Source: Aquirhabdus sp. (lineage in GTDB: Bacteria > Pseudomonadota > Gammaproteobacteria > Pseudomonadales > Moraxellaceae). From it: a DNA stretch of 33,026 nt. Position numbers and translations under genes: made by a program. The DNA lies in contig JASLGO010000083.1 in the NCBI GenBank assembly GCA_030150135.1, positions 1-33,026 on the forward strand. Reading direction: 5' to 3'. Under the pieces are notes generated by a model. It had not been told where the DNA came from, searched no databases, and saw nothing but the letters and a program-made list of their open reading frames with translations. Positions 23,127 to 31,804 of this stretch are shown here, piece after piece (the first letter of the stretch is position 1; each line of letters begins with the position of its first letter).

Positions 23127-24340
23127 TGAACTTGCCAATCGTGACTGCTTTGAAACAAACTTCATTTCCAAGGCAAGTTACATTGCCTAAATTTGGTGCA
23201 ACAGCACTTGCGATTGTCGCGGCCAGTGTTTTTACGCTGGCGGGATGTAGTTCTGATAAAGATCTAAAACCTGTTGAACATAAGCCAAGTAAATTACCTG
23301 TTCTCACCGCACCAAGCCAAACACTTGCATTAGTCTGGAAAGATTCGATTGGTGGTGAAGAAAAGCTTGATCCGTTACGTCCACAACTTGATATTCAAGA
23401 TGGTCATGTCTACGCAGCGAGCCATAGTGGTCGTATTTATGCGTGGGATAAGTCAGGACATAAACTCTGGCAAGCCAAAAGCAAGCAAGACATTACCAGT
23501 GGTGTCAGTGTTGCTCATGATGTTCTGGTTTATTGCACAACAAAAGGTGATGTGGTCGCGTTAGATGCAAAGACAGGACAACAGCTTTGGATTCAAAATA
23601 CAGGTTCATCAATATTATCTCCAGCATTGATTAGTGGGAATCGTGTCGTTGTTTTAGGTACAGATGGATCTGTGACCGCGACAGATCTTAAAACTGGGCA
23701 AGCAGCTTGGGCGTACGATATTCCTACACCCACTTTAAGCCTGCGTGGAAGTTCAGCTCCAGTTATATTTGATGAAAATACGGTGATGGTTGCAGGTGAT
23801 GCAGGGCGTCTTTATGCGCTGGATCTAGCAACGGGTGTCCCTAAATGGGAGCGCCGTGTTGCTGTCAGTGATGGAGCATCTGAAGTTCAACGTCTGATTG
23901 ATATTAATGGCGATCCTTTGATTGTCGGTCGCCAACTTTATGTGGTGAGTTATCAAGGTCAACTGACCTCGATGAATATTGATGATCAACAAGTGAATTG
24001 GGTTGTTGATACGAGTAGTCTGCGTACACCTGCGACGGGGTTGGGAAATATCTACGTCAGTACCGTTGAAGGTAAAATTCTCGCTGTGGATGAGCAAAGT
24101 GGAAAGTCTGTATGGACTCAAGATGCTTTGTCTTATCGTGGTCTAAGTAATCCAGTTGTATTAGGTCGTTACTTAATTGTCGGTGATGCAAGTGGTTATT
24201 TGCATATCATTGAACAGACCGAAGGTAAAGTAATCGGTCGCGTCAAAACCTCTGGTGCGATTTCTACACTACGCGTTGTTGGTGATCGCCTATTGGTAAA
24301 TAGTGCCAATGGTTCATTGAGTATCTGGCAGTCAAGCTAA
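23126..24340 (+). CDS. bamB: Outer-membrane assembly lipoprotein BamB
   Basis: BamB is the beta-propeller lipoprotein of the BAM complex, which inserts outer-membrane proteins. A lipobox LAGC places the lipid-modified Cys at residue 41 of the 404-residue frame. Repeated PQQ-like blades follow, such as GRIYAWDKSGHKLWQAKS, VVALDAKTGQQLWIQNT and ILAVDEQSGKSVWTQDA. The ATG at 23126 overlaps the yfgM stop (TAATG), but its signal has a 20-residue pre-region. A TTG at 23183, with AAGG nine bases upstream, would give a normal 22-residue lipoprotein signal. A terminator follows, separating it from der. Confidence 0.93.
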   Translation: MNLPIVTALKQTSFPRQVTLPKFGATALAIVAASVFTLAGCSSDKDLKPVEHKPSKLPVLTAPSQTLALVWKDSIGGEEKLDPLRPQLDIQDGHVYAASHSGRIYAWDKSGHKLWQAKSKQDITSGVSVAHDVLVYCTTKGDVVALDAKTGQQLWIQNTGSSILSPALISGNRVVVLGTDGSVTATDLKTGQAAWAYDIPTPTLSLRGSSAPVIFDENTVMVAGDAGRLYALDLATGVPKWERRVAVSDGASEVQRLIDINGDPLIVGRQLYVVSYQGQLTSMNIDDQQVNWVVDTSSLRTPATGLGNIYVSTVEGKILAVDEQSGKSVWTQDALSYRGLSNPVVLGRYLIVGDASGYLHIIEQTEGKVIGRVKTSGAISTLRVVGDRLLVNSANGSLSIWQSS

Positions 24341-24386
24341 TTCATGATGATTTCTGCCTATACGGTAGAATGAGTCATTAATCAGG

Positions 24387-24392
24387 TATAAT
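24387..24392 (+). promoter_or_regulatory. -10 box between bamB and der, directly before a terminator
   Basis: A consensus TATAAT lies 46 bases past the bamB stop. Transcription from it would begin around 24399, inside the composite hairpin that ends at 24452. No good -35 is visible. It may serve der, with the hairpin as a leader, or be chance. Confidence 0.35.
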
Positions 24393-24395
24393 GCA

Positions 24396-24457
24396 GGGTT
24401 TGCTGTGCTAAGGTATTTTTTATGAAGAAAATACTTGAAAGCTGGCAAACCCTTTTT
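24396..24457 (+). terminator. Composite intrinsic terminator between bamB and der
   Basis: The outer stem GGGTTTGC (24396-24403) pairs with GCAAACCC (24445-24452), followed by TTTTT. Inside, GCT/AGC and GTATTTT (24413-24419) with AAAATAC (24428-24434) extend the structure to a long stem with internal loops. The 200-base gap 24341-24540 otherwise contains only the -10 box at 24387 and a small TCACG/CGTGA dyad near 24473. Confidence 0.85.
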
Positions 24458-24540
24458 AGCTTTTAATCTTTTCACGTTTTAAACTTTGAAGCGTGATGAA
24501 GAAGCTGTTTTACAGTCAATATTTATTTAAATGAGTTGTC

Positions 24541-25947
24541 ATGAAACCTGTTATTGCGCTGATTGGGCGACCAAATGTCGGTAAATCAACCTTATTCAAT
24601 CAAATTACCAAGACCCGTAATGCCTTGGTTGCAGATTTGCCTGGCTTGACGCGTGATCGGCAGTATGGCGATGCAACTTATGAAAATAAATCTTTTATCG
24701 TTGTAGATACAGGCGGTATTGGTGAAAATGACCAAGGCATTGATTCCTATATGGCAGAACAATCGCGTACTGCGATTGAGGAAGCTGATATCGTCTTGTT
24801 TGTTGTTGATGCTAAAGCAGGTTTACTGGCTTCAGATGAACAAATTGCACGTGAACTTCGTGTATTGGGCAAAAAAATCCATATCGTTGCCAATAAAGTC
24901 GATGGCGTACATGCCGAAGCGGCAGTTGCAGAGTTTTTTAAATTAGGCTTTGGTGAGCCACATCATGTCGCGGCAAGTCATGGTCGTGGGATATCGCAGT
25001 TATTGGAAGATGTTCTCGCAGAGCTGCCAGAAGACGTTCCTCTCGATGAAGAAACCGTTGCTCCAGGTTTGCGGATGGCGGTGATTGGTCGTCCAAATGT
25101 GGGTAAATCAACGTTGGTGAATCGTTTGTTGGGCGAGGAGCGCGTGGTTGTTTACGATCAACCAGGAACAACGCGCGATAGTATCTATATTCCGTTTGAA
25201 CGCCAAGGTCGACAATATACATTGATCGATACAGCGGGTGTACGCCGTCGTGGTAAGATATTTGAAACCGTTGAAAAGTTTTCAGTCGTCAAAACTTTGC
25301 AAGCGATGAAAGATGCCCATGTCGTGGTGTGTGTGATTGATGCGCGTGAAGGCATTGTAGAGCAAGACTTGCACATGATTGGTTTCGCATTAGAAGCGGG
25401 TCGTGCGATTGTAATTGCGATCAATAAATGGGATGGCATGAGTGAATATGACCGTCAGCAAGTTAAATCTGATATTGAACGCCGTTTTGACTTTATTCCA
25501 TGGGCAAAAATTCATTTGATTTCTGCGTTACATGGAACGGGTGTAGGTGATCTATATCCATCAATTCATCGTGCGTATGACTCAGCAATGCTTAAAGTCA
25601 CGACCAACCGTATGACACAAATTCTGCAAGATGCTGTTGAGCAACATCAGCCGCCAATGGTGAATGGTCGCCGTATTAAGATGCGTTATGCGCATTTGGG
25701 TGGATCAAATCCGCCGTTGTTTATTATTCACGGTAATCAAGTCGATCAAGTCCCTAATGATTATCGACGCTATCTGGAAAATGTGTTCCGTAAAGTTTTC
25801 AGAATGGAAGGTACGCCTGTGCGTATTGAGTTTAAGAGTGGTGAAAATCCATTTGCGGAGAAGAAGGTCAAGCTCAGTGAGCGTGAAGCCGTACGCGCCC
25901 GTCGTATATCTGAAGCATTCCAGAAGCGTAGTAGAACGAAAAAGTAA
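24541..25947 (+). CDS. der: Ribosome-associated double GTPase Der (EngA)
   Basis: Der is an essential GTPase for 50S subunit assembly with two consecutive G domains. The first shows GRPNVGKS (9-16), DLPGLTRDR (32-40), DTGGI (56-60) and NKVD (118-121). The second shows GRPNVGKS (183-190), DQPGTTRD, DTAGVRRRGK and NKWD. A KH-like domain follows (ILQDAVEQHQPPMVNGRRIK, then HGNQVDQVPNDYRRYLENVF). The protein ends in a basic tail. It has 468 residues, against 490 in E. coli. It lies downstream of bamB as in E. coli but behind a terminator, so it probably has its own promoter. Confidence 0.97.
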   Translation: MKPVIALIGRPNVGKSTLFNQITKTRNALVADLPGLTRDRQYGDATYENKSFIVVDTGGIGENDQGIDSYMAEQSRTAIEEADIVLFVVDAKAGLLASDEQIARELRVLGKKIHIVANKVDGVHAEAAVAEFFKLGFGEPHHVAASHGRGISQLLEDVLAELPEDVPLDEETVAPGLRMAVIGRPNVGKSTLVNRLLGEERVVVYDQPGTTRDSIYIPFERQGRQYTLIDTAGVRRRGKIFETVEKFSVVKTLQAMKDAHVVVCVIDAREGIVEQDLHMIGFALEAGRAIVIAINKWDGMSEYDRQQVKSDIERRFDFIPWAKIHLISALHGTGVGDLYPSIHRAYDSAMLKVTTNRMTQILQDAVEQHQPPMVNGRRIKMRYAHLGGSNPPLFIIHGNQVDQVPNDYRRYLENVFRKVFRMEGTPVRIEFKSGENPFAEKKVKLSEREAVRARRISEAFQKRSRTKK

Positions 25948-25962
25948 TGTGTTTGAGTTGTA

Positions 25963-26001
25963 AAAAATAACCCTGTAGATTGATCTACAGGGTTATTTTT
26001 T
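25963..26001. terminator. Bidirectional terminator between der and the DUF493 gene
   Basis: AAAAATAACCCTGTAGA (25963-25979) pairs with TCTACAGGGTTATTTTT (25984-26000), a near-perfect 17-bp stem with a 4-base loop. It has T-runs on both strands because it is flanked by A and T tracts. It serves der (plus) and the convergent DUF493 gene (minus). Confidence 0.93.
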
Positions 26002-26017
26002 GGTGCAGTAGTTGAGA

Positions 26018-26326
26018 TTACAACGCTGTTTTTACATGCTTAGACGCTGCAAGATCAGCATAAACAGCATTCACCTGTTCTTTATTCTCAAATGGCAAAA
26101 CTGCGGCAATTGAGTGATATTTGCCACCGCTGGATTGCGTCACGGTGAGGTGCGCGAGATCAAGCAAGGGAAAATGTTTAGTGAGCAATTCACTGACAGC
26201 ACCAAGCAGTTCTGGCGATGCATGACCAATAATTTTGATCGGATATTGCATTGGAAATTGCCACAACTCTTCATTGTGAATATCGGTTGATTTACGCTCA
26301 ACGGGTGCGACTTTTTCATCGGTCAT
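26018..26326 (-). CDS. ybeD: DUF493 (YbeD) family protein
   Basis: A 102-residue protein matching the YbeD/DUF493 pattern: ELWQFPMQYPIKIIGHASPE at about 20-39 and GGKYHSIAAVLPFENKEQVN at about 67-86, the latter holding the family's YHS motif. These are small ACT-like ferredoxin-fold proteins. E. coli ybeD lies next to lipB and may have a regulatory role, but this is not settled. It has about 16 charged residues before the domain. lipB is not adjacent here; rpoD lies upstream on the same strand behind its own terminator. Confidence 0.85.
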   Translation of the reverse strand: MTDEKVAPVERKSTDIHNEELWQFPMQYPIKIIGHASPELLGAVSELLTKHFPLLDLAHLTVTQSSGGKYHSIAAVLPFENKEQVNAVYADLAASKHVKTAL

Positions 26327-26433
26327 TGATTAACTCCAAGTTTAATTTGATCATGATATTTGTGAAGCATGTTGAATAGATTGAGTCAAAAAGTAAAAAA
26401 TCAATCCAATGCTGAGATTCAAATCATTTAAAT

Positions 26434-26464
26434 AAAAAACGCCCATCATGAGATAGGCGTTTTT
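26434..26464 (-). terminator. Intrinsic terminator of rpoD
   Basis: On the minus strand AAAAACGCC and GGCGTTTTT pair over 9 bp around a 12-base loop with an internal ATC/GAT pairing, followed by T then ATTT. It begins 23 bases after the rpoD stop. Confidence 0.85.
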
Positions 26465-26487
26465 AAGTTCAAGATTGCAATTCGTGA

Positions 26488-28350
26488 TTAGTCATTTTCA
26501 AGGAATGAACGTAGGTGTTCCGAGCGAGACGGGTGACGTAGTTTGCGTAAGGCTTTCGCCTCAATCTGACGGATACGTTCACGTGTTACGTCAAACTGTT
26601 TGCCTACTTCTTCCAAAGTATGGTCGGTAGGCATATCGATACCGAAGCGCATTTTCAATACTTTTGCTTCACGAGGCGTCAAGTTTGCCAAGACTTCACG
26701 TGTTGCTTCACGCAAGCCTTCAGCAGTCGCAGCTTCGACAGGTGAGGTAATATTGGTATCTTCGATGAAATCACCCAAGTGTGAATCTTCATCATCACCA
26801 ATTGGTGTTTCCATCGAAATGGGTTCTTTGGCAATTTTCAGCACTTTACGAACTTTGATTTCATCCATTTCTAGACGTTCACCCAGTTCTTCTGGCGTTG
26901 GTTCGCGTCCCATTTCTTGTAGCAATTGACGTGATACACGATTAATTTTGTTAATCGTTTCAATCATGTGCACGGGAATACGAATGGTACGTGCTTGGTC
27001 GGCAATCGAACGCGTAATGGCCTGACGAATCCACCATGTCGCATAAGTTGAGAACTTATAACCACGGCGATATTCAAACTTATCAACCGCTTTCATGAGG
27101 CCGATATTCCCTTCTTGGATCAAGTCCAAGAATTGCAGACCACGGTTGGTGTATTTTTTTGCGATTGAAATAACCAAACGTAAGTTGGCTTCAACCATTT
27201 CTTTCTTTGCGCGACGTGCTTTGGCTTCGCCAATCGACATACGCTTTGAGATTTCTTTGATATCGACAACACGTAGGCTTAGCTGAGTTTCGAGATCGAG
27301 TAAGTTTTGTTGGAATGAAATAATGTCTGCGCGTGCTGCATTCAGTCCCATCTCCAACAGACCATCACGTTCAATCTGTTCATCAATCCAATTAAGGTTG
27401 GATTCATTACCAGGGAAGTGATTACGGAAGTGATCGCGATCCATTTTGGCGCGTTTCACAGAGAATTTCATGATCTCACGTTCATTGCCACGAACTTGAT
27501 CAATGGTATTACGAACCATGAGACTAATTTCTTCGCTCAGACGTGGTGTCAATTTGAACATCATGAATACAGTTGCAAGTTCTTGCAAGGCAGTTTTGGC
27601 TTGTTCAGAATGACGACCGAATTGAAGCGCTTCTTGCAAGGCTGCGTGACGCTCTGTGAGTTCGGCAAAGCGCAGACGTGCAATTTCTGGATCTGGTCCT
27701 GATTCGGCCTCTTCTTCATCACCACCATCTTCGTCATCATCAGATTTTGATGCGGTAGGTTCCGAGCTAGCGAGTTCAGGAATTTCTTCGTCATCGCCAA
27801 CTTCGATGACTTCTGGGATGTCATCTGTTTCAGGATCAAGATAACCAGACAGAATGTCAGATAAGCGACGCTCTCCGCTGACTGTCTCAGCGTATTCTTT
27901 TAGAACGAGTTCAACTGCACCTGGCCAATACGCCATTGCATGGAGAATATCTCGAATACCATCTTCGATGCGTTTCGCAATGCTGATTTCGCCTTCACGG
28001 GTCAACAAATCAACTGTACCCATCTCACGCATATACATACGAACAGGATCGGTTGTACGACCAGGTTCTGTTTCAACAGCGGCAAGTACAGCAGCAGCTT
28101 CTTCGGCTGCAACTTCGTCATCACCTGCTTCAGGCGTACTTTCAAGCATGAGTTCGTCAGTTTCAGGTGCACGCTCATGCACAGGAATACCGACGTCGTT
28201 CAACATTTGGATAATATCTTCGATTTGCTCGCTTTCGGTAATCGATTCGGGCAGGGCATCGTTGACTTCGGCGTTGGTGAGGTAGCCTTGCTCTTTACCT
28301 TTGGTGATGAGCGCGGCAATTTGCGAGGTGGAGGTTTGTGAATCACTCAT
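26488..28350 (-). CDS. rpoD: RNA polymerase primary sigma factor sigma-70
   Basis: The housekeeping sigma factor has 620 residues, like E. coli (613). Region 1.1 starts at the N-terminus and region 1.2 has DPVRMYMREMGTVDLLTREG (101-120). The non-conserved region contains a strongly acidic run (about 173-221, with SDDDEDGGDEEEAES). Regions 2.1-2.4 carry AKKYTNRGLQFLDLIQEGNI and the -10-recognition stretch YKFSTYATWWIRQAITRSIA. Region 3 is EPTPEELGERLEMD. Region 4.2 is TLEEVGKQFDVTRERIRQIE, and RSFLEND ends the protein. dnaG, its classical operon partner, is about 1.4 kb away on the same strand with two genes between, so the rpsU-dnaG-rpoD operon is split here. Confidence 0.98.
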   Translation of the reverse strand: MSDSQTSTSQIAALITKGKEQGYLTNAEVNDALPESITESEQIEDIIQMLNDVGIPVHERAPETDELMLESTPEAGDDEVAAEEAAAVLAAVETEPGRTTDPVRMYMREMGTVDLLTREGEISIAKRIEDGIRDILHAMAYWPGAVELVLKEYAETVSGERRLSDILSGYLDPETDDIPEVIEVGDDEEIPELASSEPTASKSDDDEDGGDEEEAESGPDPEIARLRFAELTERHAALQEALQFGRHSEQAKTALQELATVFMMFKLTPRLSEEISLMVRNTIDQVRGNEREIMKFSVKRAKMDRDHFRNHFPGNESNLNWIDEQIERDGLLEMGLNAARADIISFQQNLLDLETQLSLRVVDIKEISKRMSIGEAKARRAKKEMVEANLRLVISIAKKYTNRGLQFLDLIQEGNIGLMKAVDKFEYRRGYKFSTYATWWIRQAITRSIADQARTIRIPVHMIETINKINRVSRQLLQEMGREPTPEELGERLEMDEIKVRKVLKIAKEPISMETPIGDDEDSHLGDFIEDTNITSPVEAATAEGLREATREVLANLTPREAKVLKMRFGIDMPTDHTLEEVGKQFDVTRERIRQIEAKALRKLRHPSRSEHLRSFLEND

Positions 28351-28726
28351 CGTTTTCGGCTCTCACTGATATCAAATTCGGATTACGCATTCAATCAATA
28401 TGATGCGTTTTACGGGTTTGCTTACTTTGTGCAATTTACAACTTTATGAATGTTTTGCATAAAGTGTAATGCTACTCACTGTTTCAATCTGTACTATCTT
28501 TTATGGCTTTTATCATGCAGCCAGTCCGCAATGTGTTGCGCGCATGTTGGTTCAAATAACCAATCGGCGAGTATACCACAGGCGATGGCATTGTTTTAAG
28601 TGTCTGGTTGAAAGATAAATGGCGATTCATTGTACGATTTTCAAGTTCAACGTGTGGTTGTTTAATTGATATGATGATGACTCTTCATTTTTGTGATTAT
28701 GGTTATTAAAAAAGGTTGTTAGCAAA
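28351..28726. other. 376-base gene-free gap, rpoD leader and divergent promoter region
   Basis: It separates rpoD (minus) from a plus-strand small gene. A promoter for rpoD at 28570-28598 predicts a leader of about 210 bases. This leader contains two weak dyads: ACGCAT/ATGCGT (about 28384-28409) and TTTATG/CATAAA (about 28443-28463). I see no ORF, RNA gene or terminator. No clear promoter was found for the plus-strand gene. Confidence 0.6.
28570..28598 (-). promoter_or_regulatory. rpoD promoter with extended -10
   Basis: On the minus strand TATACT (28570-28575) is preceded directly by TGG, an extended -10 element. A weak -35, TAAAAC (28593-28598), lies at 17-base spacing. The start point would be about 210 bases before the rpoD ATG. 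Confidence 0.55.
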
Positions 28727-29236
28727 ATGATCATTCGTATGATCGGAAAGGCACTTTTAGTGGGTGCGATTGTGATGGTTTGCTGTTGGTTGTACTGGAT
28801 GGATGGAAGCCGACTTTCTAATGGTAAAATCAAAGCATTTTATAATCGTGGTGGTATCGCAATCTCAAGACGTGAACCAGATGAGCTCTGTGCATTATTG
28901 GCAAGCGATTACCAGAATGTAGGTTCTTCGTTATTTGATAACTCTCAGCGCGAAAGTATGACTCGAAATAAAGACCAAGTATGTACTGAATATAAAGATA
29001 CATTTAGAAGATTTGATGAGCTTGGTAAGACTTTAGGAGGAACGCTTAAAGTTCAATATGGTTTAACTATTCATAAAATTACATTATCAACCGATAAAAT
29101 GACTGCAACAGTAGATGTTAGTTATTCATTAGATGCAGGCGATACTTTGATGAATACTAAATTGCGCAGTATTGATACACTGATCCAAAGGAATGGCAAA
29201 ATAGTGCTATTACGAAGCTATAGCGAAATTCAGTAA
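28727..29236 (+). CDS. Hypothetical membrane-anchored small protein
   Basis: I do not recognise this 169-residue protein. It begins with one hydrophobic helix (about 5-25, MIGKALLVGAIVMVCCWLYW), probably an uncleaved signal anchor, followed by a soluble domain facing outside. The pattern of a helical first part (ISRREPDELCALLASDY) and later beta strands ending in NGKIVLLRSYSEIQ recalls NTF2-like/SnoaL folds, but this is only an impression. Cys49 and Cys87 could form a disulfide. AAGG lies about 11 bases before the ATG; a second ATG 12 bases later is possible. It stands alone on the plus strand, convergent with the EamA gene, with no terminator seen in the 60-base gap. Confidence 0.75.
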   Translation: MIIRMIGKALLVGAIVMVCCWLYWMDGSRLSNGKIKAFYNRGGIAISRREPDELCALLASDYQNVGSSLFDNSQRESMTRNKDQVCTEYKDTFRRFDELGKTLGGTLKVQYGLTIHKITLSTDKMTATVDVSYSLDAGDTLMNTKLRSIDTLIQRNGKIVLLRSYSEIQ

Positions 29237-29296
29237 GTCTAAATTTATAATTTCATTGAATATTTATCTGTTACTATGGAGCTTGGTAAACTCATA

Positions 29297-29719
29297 CTAT
29301 TTGCGTGAAACAATTAACAATCCTGTCAAAATAAACGCACAGCCAATCGTAATGCGTAGGGTAATTTGTTCTTTAAGGATGAACCACGCTAATAGCACTG
29401 CAATGATAAAGCTGCCTTTATCGATGATTGCTATAGTGGCGACATCACCGAGTTTTAGAGCTTTATAGTAATAGAGCCAAGATAATGATGTCGTGATGCC
29501 TGATAGTGCGAGCCAAAATATATTTTGTTGACTAATGAGACCAAATTCTTGCTTTGGAACGGCTGCGATTGCAAAAAGTAAAACAAAAATGAAGACAAAG
29601 ATGGTGCGTATAGTCAAACCCAATTCACCTGAAATTCCAGTGAGTCCAAGCTTGGCAATCACAGACGTAAAGCCCGCAAAAATCATAGAGATAAACGCAT
29701 AAAGTATCCATTTTTCCAT
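29297..29719 (-). CDS. Half-size EamA/DMT family transporter
   Basis: A 140-residue, very hydrophobic protein with about five predicted transmembrane helices and the EamA segment GITTSLSWLYYYKALKLGDV followed by ATIAIIDKGSFIIAVLLAWF and ILKEQIT. Most EamA proteins have ten helices made by duplication. Single-domain versions of this size form a separate, well-populated group that presumably dimerise. Substrate unknown. AAGGG lies eight bases before the ATG. It starts 37 bases after the dnaG stop on the same strand, so it is probably transcribed with dnaG. The protein looks complete, not a broken long transporter. Confidence 0.85.
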   Translation of the reverse strand: MEKWILYAFISMIFAGFTSVIAKLGLTGISGELGLTIRTIFVFIFVLLFAIAAVPKQEFGLISQQNIFWLALSGITTSLSWLYYYKALKLGDVATIAIIDKGSFIIAVLLAWFILKEQITLRITIGCAFILTGLLIVSRK

Positions 29720-29756
29720 GATCCAAGCCCTTTATAAGTAATTTGAACTCATCTAT

Positions 29757-31691
29757 CTACACGTTTATAGGTTGTTCTCGAAATTGTATTTTTCTTCTGA
29801 CATCAGTTAATCGATCATTGATTTTTTTTGCATCACTCAATGAAGTCGTCATTTTAAGACGTCGATTTAAATATTTTTCGCAGAGTTGCAATGCGAGTTC
29901 TTTGCAGAGTCCTTCTAGATGTGCGGGTTCGGCATTGAGAGTTTGAATATTCACGCTATCCAGTAATTGGCATAACCAGAGTCGTTCACGATCATCTGCC
30001 CAAGCACCGAGTAAGAAGTACAGTGCTTGTTCGGCGTCATCGGGTAGGTCAGTGCGAAACTGTGCAATGAGTTTAAGCGCGCGTCCGAGCGGTTGAGTTT
30101 CATCCGCAAGTTCGTGTAGTTCTTCCAGTGCTTCAGCTTGCATAGGGTAATGCAAGAGTAGTAATAGTGCCTGATCTTCTAAGGAGTGCTGCTCAAAATT
30201 TAACGTGTGCTGTACGACTTGAGCGGTTTTTCCTTTCCAGCCTAAGCCGAGTCGATCTCGTAATGATTGCGAGAGCAAACGGCGGTAACTTCCTTGCGGC
30301 AACAGATCAATCATCTGCTGAGCATCGCGCATCAGGCGACTTTTGCCCTCTGGTTGGGTTAGATTTTGTTGTGCAGCTAATGTCTCATAGAGAAAATCAG
30401 AGAGTGGAGGTGCATTTTCAATGCGGCGTTTTAAACCCTCAGGACCTTCAATTCGAACGAGTGAGTCTGGGTCGTGGTCTTGAGGTAAGACCAAAAAGCG
30501 TAATTCACGCCCATCGGTGAGTATAGGGAGTGCTAATTCAAGTGTACGCCACGCAGCGCGCTGACCTGCATTATCGCCGTCAAATGCTAAGGTGACGCGT
30601 GGATTTTGCTTAAATAATGTCTGTAGATGATCGACGTTTGTTGCTGTTCCCAGTGACGCAACAGCACCCGCTAAACCTGCTTGATGCAAGGCGATGACGT
30701 CCATATAGCCTTCGACCATAAGCCAGTCATTTGCTCGTGCTTTGCGACTTTCATAGAGACCGTACAGAATTTGGTTTTTATAAAAAATCTCTGATTCTGG
30801 GGAGTTGATATATTTAGGCTTAATGTCATCGCGCATTGCACGACCGCCAAAGCCTACAACACGACCTTTAACATCTCGAATCGGAAAAATGACGCGATCA
30901 CGTAGAAGTACATAATCTCGCCCTTGCTCAGAGGTACGAATTAAGCCGAGTTTTTTTAAGCCTTCAAGATCGTTGGGAAAGCGTTGCAGCAAATGTCCCG
31001 CATGATCAGGCGCATAACCTAAACGCCAAAATTGACTTGTTGTTGCATCAACGCCGCGTCTGGTGAAGTAATCTCGTGCTGCGCTATTCTGCGTGAGCTG
31101 TTGTTCGTAGAATTGAGCGACTTGTTCTACTAAATCATAGAGACTGCCTTCTTTGGGCTCATCGAAGGTGAGTGGTTCATAAGAGAAATTATTGTCATAG
31201 TCGTAACTGTCTTCTTCACGATTGAAGAAGTAAGCATCGTCATCCATTCCTGAAAAATCAGTAGCAGGTGCTTCATGATGATCACTGCCTGTTGGTTTGG
31301 ATGAGGGTTCCGCTTTGACAGTTGTATTCGTTTTAGGCGTGGGCGCTTGTCGCGTGTATGACGTCCGCATTTTTGCTTCGCGCATCGCTTGAGGGTCACG
31401 TTCAGGCAGCTCAATACGCGCACGTTGTGCCAAGTCTTTGAGCACATCCATAAAGTCGCGGCGTTCATATTCCATCAGGAACGTAATAGCATTGCCGCCA
31501 GCATTACATCCGAAGCAATGATATTTGCCAGTTTCACGAGTTACATGAAACGAAGGGGATTTTTCTTGATGAAATGGGCAGCAGGCAGTGTAGCTTTTTC
31601 CTGCTTTTTTAAGTGGGACGTGGCTATTGATCAGTTCGACCAGATCGGTGCGATCCAAAATTTGATCAATGACAGCACGAGGAATACTCAT
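29757..31691 (-). CDS. dnaG: DNA primase
   Basis: DnaG makes RNA primers for replication. The ATG at 31691 (644 residues, MSIPRAVIDQILDRTDLVEL) matches the family; a TTG at 31715 adds eight unlikely residues. The CHC2 zinc domain has CPFH (Cys38, His41) and CFGC (Cys59, Cys62). The RNA polymerase core has the TOPRIM motif LMVEGYMDVIAL and FDGDNAGQRA. The C-terminal part corresponds to the DnaB-binding domain. Unusual is an acidic, Asp/Tyr-rich linker of about 85 residues (98-183) between zinc domain and core, where E. coli has about 20. bamD lies upstream and the EamA gene downstream; rpsU is not adjacent. Confidence 0.96.
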   Translation of the reverse strand: MSIPRAVIDQILDRTDLVELINSHVPLKKAGKSYTACCPFHQEKSPSFHVTRETGKYHCFGCNAGGNAITFLMEYERRDFMDVLKDLAQRARIELPERDPQAMREAKMRTSYTRQAPTPKTNTTVKAEPSSKPTGSDHHEAPATDFSGMDDDAYFFNREEDSYDYDNNFSYEPLTFDEPKEGSLYDLVEQVAQFYEQQLTQNSAARDYFTRRGVDATTSQFWRLGYAPDHAGHLLQRFPNDLEGLKKLGLIRTSEQGRDYVLLRDRVIFPIRDVKGRVVGFGGRAMRDDIKPKYINSPESEIFYKNQILYGLYESRKARANDWLMVEGYMDVIALHQAGLAGAVASLGTATNVDHLQTLFKQNPRVTLAFDGDNAGQRAAWRTLELALPILTDGRELRFLVLPQDHDPDSLVRIEGPEGLKRRIENAPPLSDFLYETLAAQQNLTQPEGKSRLMRDAQQMIDLLPQGSYRRLLSQSLRDRLGLGWKGKTAQVVQHTLNFEQHSLEDQALLLLLHYPMQAEALEELHELADETQPLGRALKLIAQFRTDLPDDAEQALYFLLGAWADDRERLWLCQLLDSVNIQTLNAEPAHLEGLCKELALQLCEKYLNRRLKMTTSLSDAKKINDRLTDVRRKIQFREQPINV

Positions 31692-31804
31692 ATCTAATCT
31701 AACAGCCTCCGCCAAATGCGATGTTTAGTGTGATCTTTAACTATGTTTTAAGAATCATGTTCCAAGATCAATCGCTGACGGAGGATGATAGCATGTGTTT
31801 GTCG

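Noticed and set aside
27656..28341. Long frames opposite rpoD region 1 (Ser-rich)
   Set aside because: They are antisense images of the acidic GAT/GAA-rich rpoD region, and rpoD is unambiguous.
29297..29719. EamA gene as a truncated 10-helix transporter
   Set aside because: It has its own Shine-Dalgarno, a clean start and stop, and matches the length of the known single-domain group.
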